The translations under genes and the position numbers were made by a program. 64,000 nt of DNA from Planococcus citri. Taxonomy: Eukaryota > Arthropoda > Insecta > Hemiptera > Pseudococcidae. The stretch lies in NCBI RefSeq assembly GCF_950023065.1, contig NC_088677.1:86763469-86827468 (forward strand). The letters are read 5' to 3'. Shown piece by piece: positions 1-12,600 of this stretch (position 1 is the stretch's first letter; the number at the start of each line of letters is the position of its first letter). The notes under the pieces were generated by a model. That model saw only the letters and a list, made by a program, of their open reading frames with translations. It ran no database searches and was not told where the DNA came from.

Positions 1-657
1 AATAATTTTTTCCCCTCAAATCCTTGCTCATGTCAACATTTCTGCTATTTTACGATTGGTATTTTTGTGCTTGATTTTTTGAAATGATTTTGATTAAAAG
101 ATTAAATTTCGTTCCTTCCTGTTTCGGTAGACTTCCCACTCTTCTTTCAATTTTTTCAGTAGTTCAACACATTTTTCGATCATGTTTCTGGAATCCAAAA
201 TTTTTCTCATACGTTCTTTTTTTATTTTGATCTACGAGTAGTTTGCTTTCGAAATTTTGGTAAATTAGGTATCTGTTTTGAGCTTTTGCTAGTTTTTTTT
301 TCTGTTTCAAAAATGGTTTGTATTCGAATTTTGATGTTTTTTGAAAAAACTGATATCAAAATTTTCGTTATATAGGTACGTTTTTTTTTTTTTTTTTTTT
401 TTTTGTAATCTGAAATAGAATGTAATGTTTTGTAAGGCATTGAAGTTTTTTGGTTGCCACTTTTTTTTTACATCAACATTTCTTTCGTTACCTACTTTTT
501 GGTTACTTTTTCCAGCTTTTTTGGTTACTAAAGTTACATTTTTTGAGAAAGATTTGAGTACAATCCCTGACAGTTCGAATAGATAGATAACATGATGAGC
601 CCAAGCAGGGCTCCAATTTATTGCCTATTTGGGAAAATTCACGTGGTTGTGTTACAG
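1..657. other. Non-coding, probably Piezo intron
   Basis: No coding exon could be supported here. The stretch is T-rich, with a pure T run near 377-403 and degenerate TTTTTGGTTAC-like repeats near 440-540. It lies directly upstream of the first recognisable Piezo exon in the window, whose acceptor (ttacag) ends at 657, so it is most simply the 3' part of an intron. The exons for the N-terminal ~700-800 residues of the channel must lie further left. Confidence 0.6.
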
Positions 658-3600
658 GGAAGAGGACATAGGATTGAATTTACCAGACAGATCAGTTTCA
701 ACATTCCTTTTTTTTCTGTTTCGTGAGATTTCATTGATTATTGTTATTATTATACTTCAAGTACTCATGGTGAATACGCCTCCGATAGCTAGAATCAATT
801 TCGAGTACGTTATTATTGCTTTTTCATACGCTGACGAAGCATATTTTTGCACGAAGATTCGATCGAATCCCATTTTCCAACGTTTTTATGAAATATTTTT
901 TGATTTACCTAACGTATTTTTTCATGTTTCACTTTTCAGAGCAGTCAATAATGTAGTAGAATTTCTCGATACGTTCTTCGATATCACTAAATTGACCGTA
1001 TTTGGCATAATAATGACTTGCGTTTCGAAAGTAAGCCTTGTATTTCTATTCTAACATAGGTAGATAGTTGATAATTTGATAGGTACAGCTTGAGAAATCA
1101 GCATTAGCTTTCGTTCTATTCCATTACATTACCTAGGTAAACGTAATCCACGGTTTTTTTCTGGTGGCCGCTGTATTATCGATGGTATTCACGAGAAACG
1201 TACGATATGTAATGATTCAATTCGTATCCGTCCTCGCAGCTACATTTTTAATCGCTCAAATGGTCATGCAAATGCATTTTGTACCTGCTCCAAAAAATGT
1301 CACGTGTTATGTGGTAAGTTGAAGAAAATACTTCGTTGAAAAAATTGTTTGCTGGTTGATTCGTGTAGGAGATTAATTTCATGTAATTGAAAAACAGCCA
1401 CCAGCAGGAGGATCTAATATTACGTTGAGTTACGGTGAATGGGTCGGATTTGGAAAAATCGATGAACCTGAATGGGTACCAATAAACGTTTGGGGATATA
1501 TTTGTAAGTAAATAGGTACCTACGTTTGTAGAAAAGAATCTGTGTGTTATTGTATTTAATAAAGTAAAGTAAACCAATTATTTTTCTCACAGGTATCATA
1601 GCATTAGTTACATTACACTCGATCGTAGTCAAAGAACGTAGTCTCATCCAAGGACTGAGCCAAGAATCCGGCTGGGATCCTATCAAAATGTTCAACGATT
1701 CTGTCTACCTGAAAGCAGACATTGATTTCAAATCGTTCGTCAAATATTTACTGAAATACGGATTTTATCGATACGGTGCCGAAGTAAGCTGCGACTAAAT
1801 TTAGAAATCAAAACTACACGAATGAATCGAATTTCAATTTCATTTGTATGTGTTTTATTTCGCAGCTAACATTGACCAGTATAGCACTGTTGATACTCGC
1901 TAGATTGGATTTTTGGGCATGTTTGTACAGTGTATGGTTAGTAATATTGGTTCTGTTTCCGGCTCGATATTTACCAATATTTTGGATCTTCTTCAAGTAC
2001 TTCGTTTTGTTGTCGATACCGATACAGTATATTGTCGCTTTGGGGTTCTGGCCGGAAAAGTGTTTTGGTGAGTAACTGTATTCTGAGGATTTTTTTCATC
2101 AATTTTATGTTTGCCTGCGTGGGTAAGTATTTCATTTTTTTTGAACCCAGGGAGACAAAATTGAATCTAATCGGACGTAATCAAATCAAAATTCAGATCT
2201 GATTGGATCCAGGGAGTGTTCGGAGGATCTGTGGGTTGAATTTTGATCAGATTAGAACTTCAAGAACTTTTTTTTTTTTTTTTTTAAATTGATTAATATT
2301 TGGTGAAATTTGGATTTTGTGAATTTGTTTCAGACGAAACAAAGCCATTCATGCAAATTTCAAAAATTTTCCTGTAAACAGGAAATTTTAGATTTTTTTT
2401 TGTTTTTTATTTTTTATGTACTTTTGAATAATAAAGTTTATTTTTTGCTATATTTTAGGATATGTTGAAGAAATAACAAAGGAACAAATGGTAAACACTG
2501 CTGCTTGGATGCAGGTTCCTTACGGTACATTGAAACCGAATGCACCAAAAATGTTTTGTATGTAAATAAATAAATTACTTATAGTCCGGCATATGACAAT
2601 AGGAGTAATTGCACCCCCCCCCCCGCCAATCCTCCGGGACAACTTTTTTCTTAAAGGGGACATCCTAAGGAACATTTTAGAGCAAACTTGCCAAAAAAAA
2701 AGTTGGCCTTACAAAATGGCGGCCATTTTGATTGACAGGTCAGCCGAAATCACAGATTTTGCGTTTTAACATATAGGACTTGCACGATCTTTTTCAAACT
2801 TTACAAAGGTAGATCGGAAGATCATTCAAAAATTTATCACCTGTCAAAATTTCAAGTGCTAAAGTGCGTTTTTCGATTTTTGGTGAATTTTTGAAAATCC
2901 AATTTAGGCCTAAAATGAGGGAAAAAATCAATATTTTACCAAATTGACCAAGAAAGCTGAAATTTGGGATATACTCTATTTTCGACATGCCAAATCGATT
3001 GGAAACGGTTTCAACCCGTTTTGAGCAGTTCTGGAGCCTCCAGCAGATTTTTGAAACTCGAAATTCCCACAAAATTCCATCAAATTGGAGGTGTAAAGCT
3101 GAAATTTATTCTAAAAACTAATTTCAATACGCTACGAAGTGCTGCCGGTGAATTTCAAGTCGTTTTGTATCCTCCTGCGACTTTTTGAAAATTCCTGCAG
3201 CTTCCAGCAGATTTTTGAAACTTTAAATTTTCACAACATTTCAACAAATGGAGATGGAAAGCTGAAATTTACTCTACATTCCAATTTTAACAACCTCTGA
3301 AGACGACTTCAGGTGGATTTCAAGTCATTTTAGAGCTTCCAACGACTTTTTTGAAAATTACTGGAGCCTCCAGCAGATTTTTGAAACTTTAAATTTTCAC
3401 AAAATTTCATCAAACCAAGATGGAGAGTCGAAATTCATTCGGAAAACTAATTTCAATACGCTACGAAGTTGACTGCTGGTGAATTTCAAGTCGTTTTGGA
3501 GCCTCCAGCAACTATTGCAATTTCCTAACAGTAGCTGGAAGCTTTAAAACCATTTGAAACCACCATGTAGTCTGCGAAGTACATTTCAGCTTGCCAACTC

Positions 3601-6600
3601 CATTTTGATTCAGTAGACTCCCGATTATCCGACCTATTCGGAGGGGGGGAGGGGGGTAAGGTAGGTCGGATACCAAAAAAGTCGGATAATCCAAAATGGA
3701 TGTTTTTAGCGTAGAAATGAAGTGCATGAGCTTGAGAAGAAAATTTTTCATTCAGAAAATCAAGTTTTGGCTCAAAACAGTCCGGAACAAAGAATCGAAA
3801 AAATTACGATTAAATAAAAATAATAATATACTTTTGTACATAAAAGACAATGAAATACTGACTCAAATTATAATTTTTTGAGATAGGTTTGATTCATTTC
3901 AAGGAAAATAACACCATTAGAATACAAAATGAATTTATGTTGGGAAAATTTCAAGTTTCAAAAATCTACTGGAGGCTCCAGTAATTTTCAAAAAAGTCGC
4001 TGAAGGCCCTAAAATGGCTTGAACCCACCTGAAGTTGTCTTCAGAGGGTGTTAAAATTGGAGTGTAGAGTAAATTTCAGCTTTCAATCTCCATATTTTCA
4101 TGAAATTTTGTGAAAATTTAAAGTTTCAAAAATCTGCTGGAGGCTCCAGTAATTTTCAAAAAAGTCGTTGGAGGCTCTAAAATGACTTGAAATCCACCAG
4201 AAGTCGTTTTCAGAGGGTGTTAAAATTGGAGTGTAGAGTAAACTTCAGCTTTCCATCTCCATTTGATGAAATTTTGTGAAAATTTAAAGTTTCAAAAATC
4301 TGCTGGAGGCTGCAGGAATTTTCAAACAGTCGCAGGAGGATCCAAAACGACTTGAAATTCACCTGCAAAACTTTGTAGCGTATTGAAATTAGTTTTTAGA
4401 ATAAATTTTAGCTTTACAACTCCAATTTAATGGAATTTTGTGGGAATTTCGAGTTTCAAAAATCTGCTGGAGGCTCCAGAACTGCTCAAAACGGGTTGAA
4501 ACCGTTTCCAATCGATTTGGCATGTCGAAAATAGAGTATATCCCAAATTTCAGCTTTCTTGGTCAATTTGGTAAAATATTGATTTTTTCCCTCATTTTTT
4601 GGTCTAAATTCGATTTTCAAAAATTAACCAAAAATCGAAAAACGCACTTTAGCACTTGAAATTTTTACAGGTGATAAATTTTTGCATGATCTTTCGATCT
4701 ACCTTTGTAAAGTTTGAAAAAGTTCGTGCAAGTCCTATGTTAAAACGCGGCTGACCTGTCAATCAAAATGGCCGCCATTTTGTAAGTAAGGCCAGCTTTT
4801 TTTGGGCAAGTTTGCTTTAAAATGTTTTTTAGGATGTCCCCTTTAAGAAAAAAGTTGTCCCGGAGGATCTGCGGGGGGGGGGGTGCAATTACTCCTATTG
4901 TCATATGCCGGACTATTACTTATTAATAGTTTTAGGAACTATACATGAACCTACATCTAACTTTTTTGTCATTTTTTTCTTAGGGGATTCGTTGGTGTTT
5001 CTGTTCATGTTATGTCAAGCCCAAGTTTTCGAATTCGAAAAAGTGCACGCTAAAGATGAACTCAAGAAATCATCGCCTAAAAAAGGAAATCGTCGTTTGA
5101 AACCACAACGTCCAATGTAGGTACCTATCGAGTTTACTTTCTCGAGCAATTTTTTCTCACAAGGGAACCTCTTGAGGTGTCCGCCTCCGATTTGAACGGA
5201 ACCGCGATTTTTGGAAAGAGCATGTTCTAAAACACCCAAATCCAAATTTGCAGCTGCCCAAGTTCATTTTTCGATTTTTGGCGAATTTTTGAAAATCCAA
5301 AATTGACTATTTTGGCGATTTATGCTTTTTTTTTAAAAAAAAGAACGTAGGTACTTGATCAGTAAAAATGTTCAAAATAAGTCCTAAAACTGATATTAAC
5401 CCCCCAAATCCAAATTTCGCCATTTCCAGCCATTCTGGAGCCTCCAGCGCTATTTTTCAATTTCTCCAGAATTTTGAATTTGCTCCAGAAGGCGTGAATA
5501 TGAAGTTGGGCAGCTAAAAATCGAGTTATGTGTTATACTCGATCTGTTTAACGAGTTTATCCACATTTGAGTCGATTTTGGGAGGGACACCTCAAGAGTG
5601 GTTTTTTGACCAGCTTTTTTTCAAAATAAAAATATTAAAAAATCAAAAATTTCCCGTTTGCGAGAAATTGTTTGAAATTTGCGCGAATCGCTGTATTTCG
5701 ATCACAACAAACCCATGGAGGCAGAGTTCCGCCATTTCCAGCCATTCTTGAGCCTCCAGTGCGATTTTTCAATTTCTCCAGAATTTTCAATTAGCCCCAG
5801 AAGGCATGAATATGAAGTTGGGCAACTAAAAATCGAGTTGTGTGTTATACTCGTCATGTTTAACGAATTTATCCACATTTGATCCGATTCTGGAGCGGAC
5901 TCCTCAAGAGTGGTTTTTGACCAGCTTTTTTTCAAAATAAAAATATCCAAAAACCAAAAATTTCTTCGTTTGCGAGAAAATTTTCGAAATTTGCGCGAAT
6001 CGCAGTATTTCGTCATGAACTAACCCCTCGAGGGCGAATTTCCCCAATTCCAGCTATTCTGGAGGCTCCAGCGCGATTTTTCAATTTCTCCATGAATTTT
6101 CAATTTGCCCCAGAAGGCGTGAATATGAAGTTGGGCAGCTAAAAATCGAGTTGTGTGTTATACTCAAACTGTTTAACGAAATTATTCACATTTGAGCCAA
6201 TTCTGTAGGGGACACCTCAAGAGTGGGTTTTTGACCAGCTTTTTTCATAATAAAAATATCCAAAAATTAAAGGGAGGCCCAAGAAAGGCTGGAAATGGCG
6301 GAATTCGCTCTCGTGTGGTTAATTAATGACAAAATACAGCGATTCGCACAAATTTCAAAAAATTTCTCACAAACGCGGAATTTTTGGTTTTTGGACACTT
6401 TTATTTTGAAAAAAAGCTGGTCAAAAAACCACTTATGAGGTGTCCCCTCCAGAATCGGCTGAAATGTGAATAAATTCGTTAAACAGGTCGAGTATAACAC
6501 ACAACTCGATTTTTAGCTGCCCAACTTCATATTCAAGCCTTCTTGAGCAAATTGAAAATTCTGGAGAAATTGAAAAATCGCACTGGAGGCTCCAGAATGG

Positions 6601-9600
6601 CTGGAAACGGCGGAACTCGGCCTCAGGGTGTTTGTTGTGTTCGAAATACAGCGAATCGCGCAAATTTCGAAAATTTCCTCGCAAACCTTAAAATTTTGAT
6701 TATTTTGGATTTCTTATTATGAAAAAAGCTGGCCAAAAAACCACTCTTGAGGTGTTCCTCCCAAAATCGACTCAAATGTGGATAAACTCGTTAAACAGAT
6801 CGAGTATAACACACAACTCGATTTTTAGCTTCCCAACTTCATATTCACGCCTTCTGGAGCAAATTCAAAATTCTGGAGAAATTGAAAAATCGCACTGGAG
6901 GCTCCAGAATGGCTGGAAATGGCGAAATTTGGATTTGGGGGGTTAATATCAGTTTTAGGACTTATTTTGAACATTTTTACTGATCAAGTACGTACTTTTA
7001 AAAAAAAAAGCATAAATCACCAAAATAGTCAATTTTGGATTTTCAAAAATTCGCCAAAAATCGAAAAATGAACTTGGGCAGTTGAAAATTTGGATTTGGG
7101 GGTTTTAGAACATGCTCTTTCCAAAAATCGCAATCCCGTTCAAATCGGAGTCGGACACCTCAAGTGGTTCCCTTATTACCTAGTTGTATTTTCACGTTGT
7201 ATGTATTTAATTAATTCTAGATTTCATGTTTCAGAACAACTTTTGGTTTAGCCAGATACGCATCATTTTACTCGTTACCTATTATCTGCGCAGCTATGTT
7301 TTACATGGCAGCCACGACTCATATATCGCTTTTCTCCTTCGTTCACGCGTTTGGTTTCATAATGATATTATGGTTCGCCGATTTTTATTTTTTACGCCCT
7401 GTGCTGATGACTCAAACTTTGTAAGTGGAGTAAAAATGAAATATTTTGTACTTACGATAAATAGATTTGATACGAGCTGAATTCTTGAAAATCTGCGTGT
7501 ATTTTTCAGTTGGAGATACTTGATTATCTTAAATGTGTTCACTATCTTTTTGAAAACCATCTTTCAATCGGCAGGTTGCATTCTTAAGGGACAAATGGGA
7601 AATAAAATGTGTTGGTTGGTTCAAATGCTCGGCATAATATGTTTGGAAGAGATCAACTCTTCGATTACTTTTTTTCGTAAGTTGATGCAGACTCCATGAT
7701 GACTTTTGTCGTGAAACAATTCTCGACTTTTGGGGTGATTTTTTTTTACCTAATCTTTTGGTTTTTAGGTGTTCCGTTGATACATCTTCCATATCCTGAT
7801 AATAAGCTGCGTAGTTCTTGTCTACATTCGGGAACGACGGCTGGAATTCATTATGATGTGTTATCATTTATCGTATTAATGTTCCATAAACGATTTCTCT
7901 TGACTAAGTACTTCTTGGCTATGTCTAGAGAGGCTGCGTTGGATCTCAAATTCTCGTTCAGGTACCTACATTCAGGGTGTAGCTTATTTTGCAAATTTTG
8001 AATTTTCCATCTTCCATCTTCCCCTCCTCCCATAACCTATTTGATATTGTTTTTTTTTAATCAGAGCTGCGAAAATTCTAGAAGAATTGAACAAACAAGA
8101 AATCAGCGAAATGAAAGAAAAATATAAAAAAAGTTTATCCAAAATACACAAAAAAATGGCTCGTTTGAAAGAATCGCACAGCAAAATCAGAGGTCATAAG
8201 CTGAGTGAGCCATTGACACATCAAGAAGGTTGGTTTATGTATTTTAATTTAATCGTCGTATACCTACTCGTAGTTTCTGATTCGAATTGGTAGGTATAAT
8301 ATTTTCATCGCATATTTTTCTTCAGTCGTTACATCTGGCGATTACTACATGTTTGTCGATGCAAATAAGGATTTGTGGATTCAACCCGAAGACGAAACGG
8401 AGAAGGAGAAGCGTAGTAAACTAAAAGACAGCGATTGCCAGAGTACCCCGTCTACTCCTAATGTTGGAAAGGTATGATACGAATTGAAAAGAGAAGAGAG
8501 TGGGTATTTTCGAAATAGGATGCTAACTTGAAATAAAATTTTACATATTTTATAGCTGATGGAGGCAGTTATGAAAACTGATATCGAACAAGCATTGAGA
8601 ATGGCAGATAGTGGCTCACTGAACTCGGAGAAATCAATAAAATCTCCCAGTCGTCAACCTGAAGACATAGTTACCGAAGTTGGTATCTTCTTTTAATCTT
8701 ACTAGTAATACCTTTGTACTGATGATTGTTGAACTTGAATAATTTTTATAGAAATGCTTGGAATGTACTTGTTCAACGACGATATCTCCAGAACTCGACC
8801 TTCATCCACCGACAGAGAAGCTATCCGATCCAACCAAACCAGGGGAGAAGAAAGGTAGCGGAAAAGTGGACAAGAAAACTCGTCAAAAAGTTGTGATACC
8901 TGCTGTTATCATTGTAAAAGATGAGAAATTATTACCAACTGTGAACTTTGAGTAAGTTTGGTTGGTCTTTGGAATACACGAGGTCAATTTTTTCCCCAAA
9001 TTCACTATAAAAAATCGTCAAAATTTCAAACAAGTGCTGATTTTTTGCCCAAAATAATTGTTGTCATAATTTCAGATATTAATCGATCCCATTTTTCTGT
9101 TTGCATTTTTATATGCTCCCCGAGGGGCAAGTTTTCCACCGATTGGAACTTCCAAAACCCAATTTCGTCATCATCGGGCCACCCTAACTAACAAACATGC
9201 GTACAAAAATGTGTTAATAAAGTTGCCTACGTTGTTCGCCGTAAATATGACGGATCCGTATTTACAGCGAACTGGTTATGCAATTTTATTAACACGTCGC
9301 TTAACCGGGTTTTTGCCAGAGTCAAGGAAGTTCTGATCGTTTTTCAGGATTTCTAAGGGGTCATGATTTTTGTGTGAAAGAAAAATTCTTAAATTTTCAG
9401 CCAGAGTTCGAAAAAAGTCCTGATTTTTTCCAGAAATGCGAAGTCTCGATTTGTTAGCCAGAGAAATAGGTCCTGATTTTTTTGTCAGAAATTGATAAAA
9501 GTCCTGATTCTAGCTGAGAAAATCATTTTAAAAAATCCCAATTTTTGACAGAAATTTTAGGAAACTTTGATTTTTAAGCGAGAGATTCTAAAAAGTCTTG

Positions 9601-12600
9601 ATTTTTTGCCAGTAATTTTAAAAAGTTTCGAATTTTTAGTCAGGATTGGAGAAAAGTCCCCATTTTTTTACAAAAATCCAAAAAACTCTTGATTTTGAAA
9701 TCAACTTGACTTTTTTTCAGAAGTTTTGAACAAATGAGGCCTGATTTTTTTCCAGAAATTGAAAAAAAAGACTTAATTTTAGTCGAGTTTTAAAAAAAAG
9801 TCAAGATTTTTTTCATTTTATCCAGAAATTGAAAAGAGCTCCGACTTTTTGCCAGAGTCAAGAAAGTCCTGATTGTTTTTCAGGATTTCTAAGGTGGTCA
9901 TGATTTTTGTCAGAGAGAAAAACTTTCAATTTTTTCAGTCAATGTTCGAAAAAAGTTTCGATTTTTGCCAGAAATGCGAAAAAGTCTCGATTTTTCAACC
10001 TGAGATTTTAAGAAATCCTGATTTTTTGCCAAAAATTGAAAAAAGTTCTGATTCATGAAGTTTTTTTTTAAATCTCAATTTTTGCCCGAAACTGTGAAAA
10101 GTTCAGGGTTTTTGTCAGAAAGAAAAACTTTTGATTTTTTAATCAAAGTTCGAAAAAAGTTCCGATTTTTGCCAGAAATGCGAAAAAGTCTCGATTTTTT
10201 AACCTGAGATTTTAAGAAGTGCTGATTTTTGCCAAAAATTGATAAAAGTCCTGATTCTAGCAAAGAAGTTTTTTTTTTCAAATCTCAATTTTCGCCCAAA
10301 ATTATGAAAAGTTTCAGGTTTTTGTCAGAAATTTGAAAAAGGTCCCGATTTTTTAGCCAGAATTGGGGAAAAAGTTCTCATTTTTTTTGCTGAAATTCAA
10401 AAAAAGTCCCGAATCTGAAATCAACCTGATTTTTTTTTTTTTGAGAAGTTAAAACAAATCCAAGATGATTTTTATCAATAAGTAAGTCGAGAGATTCGAA
10501 AACTTCTGATTTTTTTCAGAATTTTAATGAATAAGTCACAATTTTTATCAGAAATTTGAAAAAGTCACAATTTTTTTAGCGAACATTTGAAACAAGACCT
10601 AATTTTTTGCAGCAGTTCAAAAATGTTTCAATTTTACAATCGTCCTGATTTTTTCCAGAAATGCGAAGTCTCGATTTGTTAGCCAGAGAAATAGGTCCTG
10701 ATTTTTTTGTCAGAAATTGATAAAAGTCCTGATTCTAGCTGAGAAAATCATTTTAAAAAATCCCAATTTTTGACAGAAATTTTAGGAAACTTTGATTTTT
10801 AAGCGAGAGATTCTAAAAAGTCTTGATTTTTTGCCAGTAATTTTAAAAAGTTTCGAATTTTTAGTCAGGATTGGAGAAAAGTCCCCATTTTTTTACAAAA
10901 ATCCAAAAAACTCTTGATTTTGAAATCAACTTGACTTTTTTTCAGAAGTTTTGAACAAATGAGGCCTGATTTTTTTCCAGAAATTGAAAAAAAAGACTTA
11001 ATTTTAGTCGAGTTTTAAAAAAAAGTCAAGATTTTTTTCATTTTATCCAGAAATCGAAAAGAGCTCCGACTTTTTGCCAGAGTCAAGAAAGTCCTGATTG
11101 TTTTTCAGGATTTCTAAGGTGGTCATGATTTTTGTCAGAGAGAAAAACTTTCAATTTTTTCAGTCAATGTTCGAAAAAAGTTTCGATTTTTGCCAGAAAT
11201 GCGAAAAAGTCTCGATTTTTCAACCTGAGATTTTAAGAAATCCTGATTTTTTGCCAAAAATTGAAAAAAGTTCTGATTCATGAAGTTTTTTTTTAAATCT
11301 CAATTTTTGCCCGAAACTGTGAAAAGTTCAGGGTTTTTGTCAGAAAGAAAAACTTTTGATTTTTTAATCAAAGTTCGAAAAAAGTTCCGATTTTTGCCAG
11401 AAATGCGAAAAAGTCTCGATTTTTTAACCTGAGATTTTAAGAAGTGCTGATTTTTGCCAAAAATTGATAAAAGTCCTGATTCTAGCAAAGAAGTTTTTTT
11501 TTTCAAATCTCAATTTTCGCCCAAAATTATGAAAAGTTTCAGGTTTTTGTCAGAAATTTGAAAAAGGTCCCGATTTTTTAGCCAGAATTGGGGAAAAAGT
11601 TCTCATTTTTTTTGCTGAAATTCAAAAAAAGTCCCGAATCTGAAATCAACCTGATTTTTTTTTTTTGAGAAGTTAAAACAAATCCAAGATGATTTTTATC
11701 AATAAGTAAGTCGAGAGATTCGAAAACTTCTGATTTTTTTCAGAATTTTAATGAATAAGTCACAATTTTTATCAGAAATTTGAAAAAGTCACAATTTTTT
11801 TAGCGAACATTTGAAACAAGACCTAATTTTTTGCAGCAGTTCAAAAATGTTTCAATTTTACAATCGTCCTGATTTTTTGTCAGAATTTTTTTCAAAACAA
11901 ATAATATCAATTTTTGTCAAGATTTTAGAAAAGTCTCAATTTTTTCTAAAATTCAAAAAATTCCAATTTTTGACAGAAATTTGTAAATTTTTTAGTTTTT
12001 GGTAAGACATTTAAACTAGTGCTCTTTTTTTTAAATAGGTAGTAAAAAAAAGTGCAGATTTTTTAGCAGAAGTTCAAAAAAAAAATCTTGATTTTTGCCA
12101 TAAATGCGAAAAAGTCTCGTTTTTCCAACCAGAGATCTGTTGAGAACTTTTTTTTTAATCCCGATTTTTGCCGAAAATTATAAAAAGTTCCGAGCTTTTG
12201 TCAGAAATTTGAGAAAGTCACAATTTTTTAGCTAGAATTAATTGCAGAAAATCCCTCATTTTTCTTACAGAAATTCAAAAAAAGACTCGATTCTGAAATC
12301 GACCTGATTTTTTTCAGAAATTTAATTAAATAGGGTAATTTAAGCTGATTTTTATTAAAGTTTGTCCAAAAATTCAGTCCCAATGCTTGCCAGTTTGCGG
12401 AAATTTTTGATTTTGAAGCGAGTGATTCAAAAACTTCTGATTTTTTTCGGGATTTGAATGAATGTCACAATCGATTTTTTAGCCACCATTTGGAAAAAAG
12501 TCCCAATTTTTTGTAGTAATTCGAAAATGTTTCAATTTTACAACCGTCCTGATTTTTTGTCAGAATTTGTTTTAAACAAATCTCAATTTTTGTCAACGTT

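Noticed and set aside
9873..11506. Two pairs of identical open frames (61 and 68 codons) that look like duplicated small genes
   Set aside because: They are produced by the 1,225-bp tandem duplication of low-complexity repeat; Lys/Phe/Ser-rich translation without domain features.
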